A DNA stretch of 64,000 nucleotides from a virus. The notes beneath the pieces were generated by a model, which saw only the letters and a program-made list of their open reading frames with translations, had not been told where the DNA came from and searched no databases. Both the position numbers and the translations under genes were made by a program. The DNA is taken from positions 21,682-85,681 of IMG/VR virus record IMGVR_UViG_3300007276_000039, one strand, 5' to 3'. Positions 42,155-50,678 of this stretch are shown piece after piece (the first letter of the stretch is position 1; the number at the start of each line of letters is the position of its first letter).

Positions 42155-43933
42155 TTACTGTCCACGGGGGCGACGAGCATCCAAAAGTGCATTACTCAAG
42201 TTTTGTTGCATAGATGGTGCTGGCCCTCTTTGTTGTACATTCGTAAATGGTGCACCGCTACCCATACTTCCTCGTCGTTGAGGAGTCGCTGGCCCACGGT
42301 TTCGTAATCCCACGCCTTGACCTCCGGGTTGTGGAGGTGGCATCACCTGTTGAGCGAGTTGTGGAGGCATTTGTGGGCCTCTTCCTTGCATCATAGGCAT
42401 ACCCGGAGGCATACCCGGAGGCATACCGGGAGGCATACCGGGAGGCATACCGGGAGGCATACCTCCTCCCATTGGTGGAGCACCACCCGGCGGAGCACCT
42501 TGTTGTGGTGGTTGAGGTTCGGGACGCTTGTAAGTGAAACGGATGTCTCGGTTGGCTGTGTCTTCAATGAGTTCGGGCATAAAGCCAAGTTGCGCCATGC
42601 GTTGTGCGACATTGAGTTCTTCCGAATCACGGCGTAGGCGTGTAATCTCATCTTCTTCTTCGTTGGGATAGAGCGTAAGTTTCCAATCATTGATGTCCAT
42701 TTGTTTGAGAAGACGAGGGAACAGAACTTCTGTGTACACTTTTTGTCCAAACTCAACGGCTCGGTTTGTCACGAGAATCTGCATACCTTCATTGTTAAGA
42801 CCGCCTTTTTTACCAGCATCCATCATGAAAACCGACGAAACACCGTAGAAAGCGGCAATGCGATTACGAATTTCATCACGCACTGCAATGTATTGCATTT
42901 CTTCCAGTGTGTCCATGAACTTAACCCAATTAACGCCACCACGACCTGTAGATGATTCAATGCCAACCTTGGGCACATAGTGAGGGTCACGCTCCATTTT
43001 TTCGTCCACAGCCTTCCAAAATGACTTCATGGACTCCAAGTTATCTGTGGTGACTGATACGATACCCTTTGGCATCCGTCGCTTTTGATATGCTGTGTAA
43101 ATGTAATTGTCCATAGCCGTGAGTGTCATGGCTTGTCGCCACATGGTGTTGACAGGAGAGCGACCATACAGTTTAGACGCTTTGTACTTACTCACATGAA
43201 GAATTTCGCCTTCAACGAAGTATTGGGTTTTTCCGCTACCTGCCATGTTTACATAATGCACATCGTGGAGGTCAGCACCGCACACTTCACATGTATCATC
43301 CTCAGCGTGTGTTTTGATTTGGTCACGATGAATTAAACATGTTTTGTAGCGTCCACCACGCACACCTCGCTTATCAGCAACGATACGCATGAAAATAGGG
43401 TCGCCACGCATGATTTCTTTAACACGGTAAAAAGCCACTTCTTTGCTCTTAGGGTCAATAAAATACTCCTTGACTAAAATCAAGAAAGCATCATCTACGA
43501 TGTTGAGGTCAGCCTCTATTTCATTGAGTACAGTAATGAACGATTGCTCCATGCTGTTCTCTTGTTTAAGGAGCCACTTGGCGTAAGTCAATTCATCTAT
43601 ATCGGGTTTTCTTACAGCCCCGCCGCACTCAGCACATGTTTCCACTTCACTTTGATACTCCTCATCACACACCGTACATTTGCGTGCAAATTTCTTCTCC
43701 CAGTAGTAGCCACGACGAAACATCTCTTGGCGCAACTTGGCAAGCACTGTACGAAGAATCAGCGACTCGTTGCTTACAGCATACAACGCAGGGATGGTGA
43801 TACCCTGCGCCATCACAGGCTCTTGAATACCACTTGTCCACAGCGGCATGGTTGGAGTGGGAGATTCTTTGCGACGGAAAGGCGTACCCAACGCTGAAAG
43901 AAATCGTGAAATTCTACCTTGTTCTTCAGCCAT
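42155..43933 (-). CDS. portal protein with zinc-ribbon insertions and Met-Pro-Gly repeat tail
   Basis: About 592 residues. The core has portal-type elements: a helical IPALYAVSNESLILRTVLAK, EILHVSKYKASKLYGRSPVN, NRIAAFYGVSSVFMMDAG and MQILVTNRAVEFGQKVY then LFPRLLKQMDIND. Portals form the dodecameric DNA gate at one capsid vertex. Two Cys sets (CTVC ... CAEC near residues 85-105, and CEVC with nearby Cys/His near 220) are not usual in portals and suggest structural zinc. After residue ~470 the tail is Pro/Gln/Gly-rich with five MPPG-type repeats. The ATG at 43933 overlaps the upstream stop (TGATG), preceded by GAGGGATTG. Confidence 0.8.
   Translation of the reverse strand: MAEEQGRISRFLSALGTPFRRKESPTPTMPLWTSGIQEPVMAQGITIPALYAVSNESLILRTVLAKLRQEMFRRGYYWEKKFARKCTVCDEEYQSEVETCAECGGAVRKPDIDELTYAKWLLKQENSMEQSFITVLNEIEADLNIVDDAFLILVKEYFIDPKSKEVAFYRVKEIMRGDPIFMRIVADKRGVRGGRYKTCLIHRDQIKTHAEDDTCEVCGADLHDVHYVNMAGSGKTQYFVEGEILHVSKYKASKLYGRSPVNTMWRQAMTLTAMDNYIYTAYQKRRMPKGIVSVTTDNLESMKSFWKAVDEKMERDPHYVPKVGIESSTGRGGVNWVKFMDTLEEMQYIAVRDEIRNRIAAFYGVSSVFMMDAGKKGGLNNEGMQILVTNRAVEFGQKVYTEVLFPRLLKQMDINDWKLTLYPNEEEDEITRLRRDSEELNVAQRMAQLGFMPELIEDTANRDIRFTYKRPEPQPPQQGAPPGGAPPMGGGMPPGMPPGMPPGMPPGMPPGMPMMQGRGPQMPPQLAQQVMPPPQPGGQGVGLRNRGPATPQRRGSMGSGAPFTNVQQRGPAPSMQQNLSNALLDARRPRGQ
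42397..42462. repeat. 12-bp tandem repeat inside the portal gene
   Basis: Five and a half copies of a 12-base unit (GCATACC[CG]GGAG on the plus strand) encode the repeated Met-Pro-Pro-Gly of the portal tail. Units 1-2 and 3-5 differ at one base, so the array looks recently expanded. Copy number would be expected to vary between relatives. Confidence 0.9.
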
Positions 43934-45249
43934 CACAATCCCTCAGCGTATGTACCTATCGTGTCAGCATTTAAGCCCCACTTATCAAGAAGAGAAGCGG
44001 CTTTGTTTTTATGTTCTTTCCAATTGTTGTAGGTAACCAATTGATACAACTCAGTCTTTCGCATGGTGTCCTTCTCTTCAATGTAATTCAACACCGCTTT
44101 GGCTTGTAGTGATTTGAGTTTAAGGTGTGGAAGCACCCCTTTGAGTATTTCACGAATGTCATTCTTTGATGAGAAAATAAGGCGATGAACGGGCTTAATG
44201 GTATTTTTTGCCAACTTTTGGTCGGACACAAGGCGACCACAACCAATCATTTTTTGCAATTCTTCACAATGGCTGAAACCATTGTCGCCACTGGCTACAA
44301 TCGTCACACGAGGGTCGCCACGCTCGGAGATGAAAATGCTTCCATCGGCATCAACAAAACCAGCGGTGTATGCCCACATGTCTTTGATGATGAAACCATC
44401 AGTGCCTTGTTTGACAAAAGTTTGTCGTGCGCTACCTTTGTACACATCAACCTCTTCACCATACATTTTGAGTAAAGAACTCATTTTACCGGCTGTCATG
44501 GATTTGTTAAGGGTTCCATAGCCTCTACGCACAATTTCACGACTTCCGAGAGCACCTTCCTTTTGTAAAAGGTCGGATGCGAAATGCAATGCGGCTACAT
44601 CTGTCTTTTTTAACCCATCAATTTGATGCAGTGTGTTCTTCCACATCTTTTGGGCTTCTTTCTTCATGTCGTTTGCATCAACCCAGTTTTGCTGGTCGTC
44701 AGTGTTCCAATCCAACTTGTCGTTAAGGTGTTGAAGCACTGTAATTGCTTTGAGGTATTGTTGACATGATTTTTGTAAACTGATACCACGGGATTCACCA
44801 AATTTACGCAATGCTTTGAGTGAGCGGTCATCAAGTCCGATATTGCGTATGACATCCTCCATACCATCAGCCCATGAAAGAGATTTGATGGTCAAATCAA
44901 CCTCCATGGCTTTTACACGGCGTATGTCTTTGATGATGCCGTCATATTCATCCCGAAACGATTTGTCGTGTCGGCGCATTTTGCGACACATGCGAATAAT
45001 AGTGTTGGCATCGGTACCGTATTTACTTTCAAACCAGCCATCTCCGTTTTTTGCAAACCGTGATACTGCGTTGTCTTCTTTGATGACTGTATTTAAAGTC
45101 TTAAGGGGTACACTTTGTGGCTGAAAATGGGGATGTTGAGCAATACTTTTCAAAACAGTATTGGAAAAATCATCTGCGACACGCAACGGTACATCGTACT
45201 CGTCACCGATAAACAGACTCCCCCACATATTGACCACTGGATTGACCAT
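43933..45249 (-). CDS. protein with C-terminal LAGLIDADG-endonuclease-like domain
   Basis: A 438-residue protein. The first ~270 residues are helical, with no recognised family. Around residues 290-305 is WAYTAGFVDADGSIFI, a near-perfect LAGLIDADG helix with its acidic residue, followed by the alpha-beta layout of that domain (RVTIVASGDN, ELQKMIGCGRLV, HRLIFSSKNDIREILKGVLP then LKLKSLQAKAVLNYIE). LAGLIDADG domains cleave or bind DNA in homing endonucleases. Only one motif is seen, so it would act as a dimer, or the domain has been co-opted for binding. It sits between portal and a small basic protein in unbroken overlap, not as an intron or intein. Confidence 0.7.
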   Translation of the reverse strand: MVNPVVNMWGSLFIGDEYDVPLRVADDFSNTVLKSIAQHPHFQPQSVPLKTLNTVIKEDNAVSRFAKNGDGWFESKYGTDANTIIRMCRKMRRHDKSFRDEYDGIIKDIRRVKAMEVDLTIKSLSWADGMEDVIRNIGLDDRSLKALRKFGESRGISLQKSCQQYLKAITVLQHLNDKLDWNTDDQQNWVDANDMKKEAQKMWKNTLHQIDGLKKTDVAALHFASDLLQKEGALGSREIVRRGYGTLNKSMTAGKMSSLLKMYGEEVDVYKGSARQTFVKQGTDGFIIKDMWAYTAGFVDADGSIFISERGDPRVTIVASGDNGFSHCEELQKMIGCGRLVSDQKLAKNTIKPVHRLIFSSKNDIREILKGVLPHLKLKSLQAKAVLNYIEEKDTMRKTELYQLVTYNNWKEHKNKAASLLDKWGLNADTIGTYAEGL

Positions 45250-45253
45250 TCAT

Positions 45254-45637
45254 TTAATCCTTCTTCTTTTTGACACCGACTTTTTTCGGTTTGGCTGTGA
45301 CCGCAATCACCATTACCATACCCTTCTTGCCTTTCATGTCTTTCTTTTTGTCTTTCATTGCTTTCACCACCGTTGGTTTGCCGCCAACGCCTTGCTTTTT
45401 TGCACGCTTGCGTTTGGTAGCGGCTTGTTTTTGACCTTCACTCATAGAGCCACTGGTCTTAGGAGTTTTACTTGATACTTTGACGGAGGGACGGCACTTT
45501 GGGTAGCCTTTGCTTCCCTTCTTCGCTTTAGAACGGCCACATGGAGGGTGTTTTCCGTCTTTGTTCTTACGGGACACATCCACCCATTTCTCCTTGAACC
45601 AACGGTTCAAGTTTTTCACGATGAGAACATCATTCAC
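45254..45637 (-). CDS. small Lys-rich phage protein, Cys-containing
   Basis: About 127 residues from the GTG at 45637 (it overlaps the upstream stop as GTGA and has GAGGAAA upstream); a GTG at 45652 is possible. It has a W-F-K-E-KWVDVSRK start, KHPPCGRSKAKKGSKGYPKC with paired Cys, then SMSEGQKQAATKRKRAKKQG and a poly-Lys C-terminus. The WVDVSR ... PCGR ... YPKC ... pattern recurs in many phages of aquatic bacteria and in viral metagenomes; its function is not known to me. It could coat DNA in the capsid. Confidence 0.65.
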   Translation of the reverse strand: MNDVLIVKNLNRWFKEKWVDVSRKNKDGKHPPCGRSKAKKGSKGYPKCRPSVKVSSKTPKTSGSMSEGQKQAATKRKRAKKQGVGGKPTVVKAMKDKKKDMKGKKGMVMVIAVTAKPKKVGVKKKKD

Positions 45638-45852
45638 TCTTTCCTCACCCACGCATCACAAATATGGTCAGCCATACAGTTGAAATCGTACCACTTACAA
45701 AAACCAGTCTTAGGGTCGTTTGTAGCAGAACTGTCCCATGCCTTACATGTGCCACAGTTTTTCTTTGCCTTCATCTCCTTTTCCGTTGCCTCACGGTAGT
45801 TGGGAGCATCACGCTTTGCTTTGAGAAAAGCCATAACATAATCAAAGTCCAT
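45634..45852 (-). CDS. small Cys-rich protein
   Basis: A 72-residue protein. The first half is a helix (FDYVMAFLKAKRDA ... REATEKEMKAKK); the second half has CGTC, GFCKWYDFNC and ICDAW, five or six Cys in a pattern (C-x-x-C ... C-x-W/Y ... C ... CDAW) seen in short phage and archaeal proteins that bind zinc or an iron-sulfur cluster. It overlaps the downstream gene by one codon and the upstream by 11 bases. Function is unknown. Confidence 0.65.
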   Translation of the reverse strand: MDFDYVMAFLKAKRDAPNYREATEKEMKAKKNCGTCKAWDSSATNDPKTGFCKWYDFNCMADHICDAWVRKE

Positions 45853-46069
45853 CGTTTTTCACCGCCTCAAATGGATTTACAGGTTCAACCGGAGATTGTT
45901 CGGGCACCATGGTGTAGCATCCTGCACACATCATATCACCGCCACTTCTCTTACGGTACAACCCTCTCCCGCAATTGGGACAAGGTTGTTCGGGCTTTAC
46001 ACGAATCCAAGGGTCAGGATTTTCCGAATAAAACTTCAAAATATCCCAACTTTCTTCAAAGGGTTTCAC
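45842..46069 (-). CDS. small zinc-ribbon protein starting with the recurrent motif
   Basis: A 75-residue protein, GTG start overlapping the previous stop (GTGA). The N-terminus is MKPFEESWDILKFYSENPDP, one of the best examples of the short motif found in several proteins here. It is followed by a zinc ribbon (CPNC ... CAGC). The protein at 62173 has the same plan: MKPF, motif, zinc ribbon. This suggests either a duplicated family or a common use of the motif as N-terminal tag. Confidence 0.7.
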   Translation of the reverse strand: MKPFEESWDILKFYSENPDPWIRVKPEQPCPNCGRGLYRKRSGGDMMCAGCYTMVPEQSPVEPVNPFEAVKNDGL

Positions 46070-46257
46070 TTCTTCTTACCTCCCTTTTTCTTGCGGAATT
46101 TACCTCGGCAGTATTGAACAGCCCAACCGTTAGCATAAGCAGACGGGTACACCTTGAACTTCCGCTTAGCGGCGGCTTTACCTTCGGGACACAGTTTCTT
46201 TTCAAGAGCGTCCCAAGCAATCCCCATTCCAAAGCAATGTCCACATTCACAAGTCAT
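46066..46257 (-). CDS. small basic protein (phage 'KVYPSAYAN' family)
   Basis: A 63-residue protein with Cys pair CECGHC at the N-terminus, CPEGKAAAKRKFKVYPSAYA followed by NGWAVQYCRGK, and a Lys/Gly-rich end (KKKGGKKK). The KxKVYPSAYANGxAVxxC-x-GK core recurs in many tailed phages as a small protein near the terminase; the function is unknown. It lies 29 bases downstream of the large terminase gene, as in those phages. Confidence 0.7.
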   Translation of the reverse strand: MTCECGHCFGMGIAWDALEKKLCPEGKAAAKRKFKVYPSAYANGWAVQYCRGKFRKKKGGKKK

Positions 46258-46286
46258 TCAAAACCCCCAGTCATCAAAAGGAAACA

Positions 46287-47777
46287 TCATGGAATCATCC
46301 ACCCATCAGCAGGATTGTGTTCTTTTGAGCGGTGTGGTTTACCACGAATCCACTCATCAAAGCCGGGTAACACATCGTCAAGCAGGACAACCGAGCCTTT
46401 GAACTCCTTGGTAGCCCAGTTTGCCAGTGCAAGTGACATAGCCAAGTCATCGTGAGTACCCACGCTTTCCAATTTACCATTTTTCTGCATACCGAAACGG
46501 TTGAGTTCAGTTTCCAATTTGTGAGTAAACTCACGGCTTCGTTTGTCACCGTATGGAGTTTGAATGCGGCCTTGCTCAAAAGCCATCAAAAGGGACATGA
46601 ACAGGCTTTCCTTGCGTGTGCGTGTTGTCATGAAAGTCTTGATTGGAATGTCTTGGCGCATTTCAAGGAGTTCGGCTTGGAACATACGCTGGAAGTTGTT
46701 GCCTTCCAACTCAATGAGGTCGGGTTGGAAACGGTTGTTAAGCATCATGATTTGATTTTTCTGCGCCAGTCCCGACATACCACGCTCGTGAACGATGCCA
46801 ACGATTTGTTTGACATCCTCACCCGGAAGCATACGCATGACGGTCATAGCGGTGAAGTCAGCGTTTTTATCCGATGCAATGGCTGTGTCCCACCCAATGA
46901 AATGTTGACCGAAAACTCCCATTGGTTCTCCTTCAGCATCGTACTCGGTATCAGCACGGTCAAGCAACACGAGGTCTTTGTTGCGTGCCTTTTCCAAGAT
47001 GTCGTTAGGAAACATACTGGCAACATCGTGGATAGGCTCACACAGGTACTCACGAGAAAACTGAATGGCTGGCATGGTGAGTCGCCGCTCGTTAAGTGAG
47101 TCTAAATCCCATCGCTCCGGCCACAGGGCTTCGCCTTCTTTGTTGATAGCGGGGTATGTTTCCACTTGGAATGTTTCAGTTTGTTCCAACTGAGAGTACA
47201 AGTCGTTGTACGAAAACGGCGTACCCACCATCATAAGGCGACCCGTGTGGTGGAGAACAGGGAGCAGGACACCGTAGAACCAGTCTGCGGCACGCTGTAG
47301 TTCGGTACCCGTCGTACCCCACAGAATATCGTCGCACAACACAACATCCGGGTGGAAACCACGAGTACCACCGCCGACCGACTTGGCCATGATACGGCTA
47401 CCATTGCTGAACTCAAAGTAGGTCTTGCGCCATGGTCGGCCTTCGGGGATGAGGTAGCGAATGGAGGGCGTGTTCTCAATGTTTTGACGGATGAAACGCA
47501 TGTGTTCAAGCGTCTGTTCCAACGAGTGCGAGAAAATCATGATGTGCTTACCCGGCTGGAAAGCGGCAATCCACAGGGCGTAGGACATGAAGAACACGGA
47601 CTTGCCGTGGTCACGAGATGCTTTCACGCAGTAGTATCGGTTGTCAGCCAGTCCTTTGTCCCACGACTTGTGATGGCCCGAATAATCAAAGCCCAAAATC
47701 TCCTTGAAGAAGTATTCAAACGACTTTGCAGACATCTTTCTGTCCATGTCGTGAATAAACCCCTCCATGTCGCTCAT
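46287..47777 (-). CDS. terminase large subunit
   Basis: A 496-residue packaging motor. The ATPase domain has a Walker A-like loop KASRDHGKS (52-60; the deviant R/H-bearing form common in phage terminases), Walker B VVLCDD (145-150) and coupling element GTPFSYNDLY. The RNase H-type nuclease has GWDTA with Asp297, LIELEGN with Glu358 and THDDLAMS with Asp443/Asp444, so all three metal-binding acids are present. It cuts concatemeric DNA and pumps it through the portal. The full domain set and typical length indicate an intact enzyme. GGTGAT precedes the ATG. Confidence 0.92.
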   Translation of the reverse strand: MSDMEGFIHDMDRKMSAKSFEYFFKEILGFDYSGHHKSWDKGLADNRYYCVKASRDHGKSVFFMSYALWIAAFQPGKHIMIFSHSLEQTLEHMRFIRQNIENTPSIRYLIPEGRPWRKTYFEFSNGSRIMAKSVGGGTRGFHPDVVLCDDILWGTTGTELQRAADWFYGVLLPVLHHTGRLMMVGTPFSYNDLYSQLEQTETFQVETYPAINKEGEALWPERWDLDSLNERRLTMPAIQFSREYLCEPIHDVASMFPNDILEKARNKDLVLLDRADTEYDAEGEPMGVFGQHFIGWDTAIASDKNADFTAMTVMRMLPGEDVKQIVGIVHERGMSGLAQKNQIMMLNNRFQPDLIELEGNNFQRMFQAELLEMRQDIPIKTFMTTRTRKESLFMSLLMAFEQGRIQTPYGDKRSREFTHKLETELNRFGMQKNGKLESVGTHDDLAMSLALANWATKEFKGSVVLLDDVLPGFDEWIRGKPHRSKEHNPADGWMIP

Positions 47778-47781
47778 GGTA

Positions 47782-48705
47782 TCACCGCATCACTTTGTCC
47801 ATGTACACTCGGAAGGCGAGTAAACCAGCCACATGTGGGTCAGCCTTGTGGAGCATGTCGCCAAACTCGTTAAGCACTTGTTCTACAAAAGAGCGGAGAA
47901 CAGGGTATGGTTGTCCAGTTGCCGGGTTAATTGTCCCTTGATAGTGAGTAAGACTGGCTGGTTGTAATGGATTAGCCGTTGAAGTAGGCTCTTCTTGATT
48001 ATACATGGGTTGTACTGAACCATGTGTTGCTTGAATTATTTCGGGACTTACTGGTTGCTCCGATGCCACTGGCTGTATTGGTGGCGTTTGTTGCATATGG
48101 TCTGCTGGCGGCGTTGGTAAGTTTGCTGGTGGTGTTTGTGCAGGGACAGGAGGTGTTGGTAAGTTTGCTGGTGGTTGTGTTGCCGGTGTCGCAGAAGAGG
48201 AACCATAGGTGGGGGGTGCTACACCAACAGTAAGGTTGCCTTGTCTCGGTGGCGTGGCCTGTTGCATCATAGCGTTTTGAGCCATCGTTTGTTGTTGTTG
48301 GTTGAATGCCTCCGTAGCCATGTCTTGGGTCTGCTGTGCTTCAGTAGGTCTGTTCGCCGTCAAACCTTGCACATTCTGTGCATAAGTGTCTCCAACACTA
48401 CCAAGCGCACCAACATTGCCTCCTTGTAGGCCGTATGCTGTTTGAAGACCCGTCAAAGCGGCGGCGAGTCCACGACCTGCGAGGTTAGCACCTGCACCCA
48501 ATCTTTGCATCCTTGTAGGTGCGGCACCGGGAAGTTGTGCGCCGGGAATAAATGATTGACCACCTTGTGGATTAAGGCCCATTGCTCCACCACGAACAGC
48601 GGCCAAGTCTTGCATCAAGCCACCTTGACCTCGCCCGCCTACCTCACGAGTGTACATAATGCCGCCGCCACCGGCTTGCTTTCTCACTAAAATCGGTTTT
48701 TTCAT
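47782..48705 (-). CDS. Pro/Gln-rich virion-like protein of unknown function
   Basis: A 307-residue protein. The N-terminus is basic then Gly-rich (VRKQAGGGGIMYTREVGGRG), the middle (residues ~125-250) is low complexity with Gln, Pro, Thr and Ala (TQPPANLPTPPVPAQTPPAN), and the C-terminus is a short folded helix (LRSFVEQVLNEFGDMLHKA then GLLAFRVYMDKVM). The last part could be an anchor to another protein and the rest disordered. It lies between terminase and a 658-residue protein, overlapping by ATGA. No family is recognised. Confidence 0.6.
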   Translation of the reverse strand: MKKPILVRKQAGGGGIMYTREVGGRGQGGLMQDLAAVRGGAMGLNPQGGQSFIPGAQLPGAAPTRMQRLGAGANLAGRGLAAALTGLQTAYGLQGGNVGALGSVGDTYAQNVQGLTANRPTEAQQTQDMATEAFNQQQQTMAQNAMMQQATPPRQGNLTVGVAPPTYGSSSATPATQPPANLPTPPVPAQTPPANLPTPPADHMQQTPPIQPVASEQPVSPEIIQATHGSVQPMYNQEEPTSTANPLQPASLTHYQGTINPATGQPYPVLRSFVEQVLNEFGDMLHKADPHVAGLLAFRVYMDKVMR

Positions 48706-50678
48706 CGTCGTCCACCTTTTACAATTTGCATGACATCATCCATGGCTTTGTCCATGGACTTGTAATACTCGCTGAGAAGAGATTGCTGTGGGTCAGCCAT
48801 GAGTCGCTGTGCCGCCGCTTCCATAGGAGAAAGCGGTGCATCGCTCATCGGCATGGGTCTGCGACGGCCCGATTGTTCAAGCAGTTGTCGGAACTGCATG
48901 GGGTCAAGTTGCCCAATTTGCGGTCGCAATTGTTGATATTGCTGTCTCGCAGTATGCGGGAAAGAAGAAGGTGCCGCCCGAACCGGAGTAGGAACCGGAG
49001 AAGTAGTACCCGTTACAGGAGAAACGGGCTGAACAGGTGAAGAAATGACCTGCGGTTCGGGCGACTGTGTAAGGGAGGGGTCAAACGCCTCCGTTGGTGC
49101 AAAATCATGGATTTCGTGAAAGTACGCATCCATGTGAGGGTCAAGAGGAGGCATGGAGTATTCTCCTGTCTCGGTATTGAGTTCGGGGTAGCCGCCAATG
49201 GACATACCGGGACGAGCGGTGGTAGGGATGTCACCAATACCTCGCTTAACCTCGTGGCCTTGTGCGCTGGCTTGATGGTCAGCCAATGCTTCCAAAACAT
49301 TTCGGAAACGGTCAACTTGACCCATAAGACCCTCACTGTGATACATACCCATGGCTTGAAGTTCATCAGCCGAGATACCGTGTTCACCAAATCGGCTACG
49401 ACCTTCTTCACTACCCTCACCCGATGCACGGGCAAGAGCGAACATACGCTTAGCGGATTCGTGCATTCCCTTGCCGCCTTTTGCACCCGCTGAGAGGTAC
49501 TTGGCCTGCTCACCTGCTGAGAGCATGTCTTCGGATGCACCATACTTTTCCATCATGTGGTCGTACAACTTTTTGAAATTACCTTGCCCACTACGACCAA
49601 ACAGAAACATCATAGCAGGTACATGAGCCATGTCTTCTATCAGTTTATTTCGCAATTCGGGAGTTTGAAGGATTTCGTGAAGTGGTCGGCTTATCATGTT
49701 AGGGGCACCAAACGAACCAGTATTGACCGTGACATCTACATTGGGAATGTGTTCTATACCTTGTTGTAAAGCACTTTGAATCATTTTTGATGCCGCTTGA
49801 TATAACCCATCTTTGTGTTCCCAAGAATGCTTTTTTCCTGTTTTTTGCATTTTTTCGTTAAGAGCAGGGTAAAAGAAAGCGTCGGGAAGGTGGTGCAAAA
49901 CTTCCCATGTATGTACACCTTCTGTTTCACCAAAAAATCCTTCGGGGCCACGCCCCATCATGCTCTCATCAATGTCAGCACCGTGTTGCTTTTGATTTGA
50001 AACGAGGAAGTTTTTAGGTGTAAGAAAGTGAGGTTGCATCCAAGGATAGTCAAGAAACTTAAGTCCTTGTCGTATTTCTTGTGTTGGAATACCCATATCC
50101 TCTAATTGGTGAGTTATGTTACGGTGAAATGGAATGTAGCCACCCTCAACGAATTTACCAACAGGGGTGGACATGTGATTCTTATTGGTGAGCATCGTGA
50201 TTTTTGTACCACCCTTTGTTCGTGCAGGCATGGTATTTTTTTCTCTTGTTGCATCCCCTCCGGGCATATCCGAAGCCCTAATTTTACGCCATTCGGGAGA
50301 GTCAAAACCCGCTAAAGCGTGTGCATCACCGTGAGAATGTGTGTCATTGAACTCGTTGATAGCGTTATTGATGACTTCGGAGACTGGAATGTTGAATCCT
50401 CTTGCACGAAGGAAATCACCAAGTCGGTGTGCTACAGCGTCAATAGGATGATGAAAATCACCGTAATCTGTTTGATATGTTTTTTGACCGTGTTCTCCGA
50501 TAGCCCACTGGCCGGGAAGAAGGTTGCCCACACCATCGTGAGCATGTGCAGGAAGGTCATCCTCTCCTTCGGGGCGGAAAGCCTGTGGTGGTGGGTTGCG
50601 AAAAATTTGCGCTCCCGCTGGCCCGTGCCCCACAAGGCTCCATGCCTTCTTGAGAGGACGACCCACACGAATCATCAT
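48702..50678 (-). CDS. unknown 658-residue protein of the packaging block
   Basis: The ATG at 50678 overlaps the previous stop (TGATG). The N-terminus MMIRVGRPLKKAWSLVGHGP contains a divergent form of the recurrent P-x-x-x-AW-x-L motif. The sequence is Asp/His/Gly-rich (GEDDLPAHAHDGVGN, GDYHMAAN-like and HDHQH-like runs), and the C-terminus (residues ~540-630) is Pro/Gln/Ser-rich. The His/Asp content in 'AHDGVGNLLPGQW' might bind metal but there is no enzyme signature I trust. It could be an internal or minor virion protein. Confidence 0.6.
   Translation of the reverse strand: MMIRVGRPLKKAWSLVGHGPAGAQIFRNPPPQAFRPEGEDDLPAHAHDGVGNLLPGQWAIGEHGQKTYQTDYGDFHHPIDAVAHRLGDFLRARGFNIPVSEVINNAINEFNDTHSHGDAHALAGFDSPEWRKIRASDMPGGDATREKNTMPARTKGGTKITMLTNKNHMSTPVGKFVEGGYIPFHRNITHQLEDMGIPTQEIRQGLKFLDYPWMQPHFLTPKNFLVSNQKQHGADIDESMMGRGPEGFFGETEGVHTWEVLHHLPDAFFYPALNEKMQKTGKKHSWEHKDGLYQAASKMIQSALQQGIEHIPNVDVTVNTGSFGAPNMISRPLHEILQTPELRNKLIEDMAHVPAMMFLFGRSGQGNFKKLYDHMMEKYGASEDMLSAGEQAKYLSAGAKGGKGMHESAKRMFALARASGEGSEEGRSRFGEHGISADELQAMGMYHSEGLMGQVDRFRNVLEALADHQASAQGHEVKRGIGDIPTTARPGMSIGGYPELNTETGEYSMPPLDPHMDAYFHEIHDFAPTEAFDPSLTQSPEPQVISSPVQPVSPVTGTTSPVPTPVRAAPSSFPHTARQQYQQLRPQIGQLDPMQFRQLLEQSGRRRPMPMSDAPLSPMEAAAQRLMADPQQSLLSEYYKSMDKAMDDVMQIVKGGRR

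Noticed and set aside
42397-42462. CRISPR-like array
   Set aside because: It is a 12-base in-frame tandem repeat coding for Met-Pro-Pro-Gly, with no spacers.
43933-45249. Intein or group I intron
   Set aside because: The LAGLIDADG domain ends the protein, there is no split essential gene around it and no splice-type N/C motifs.
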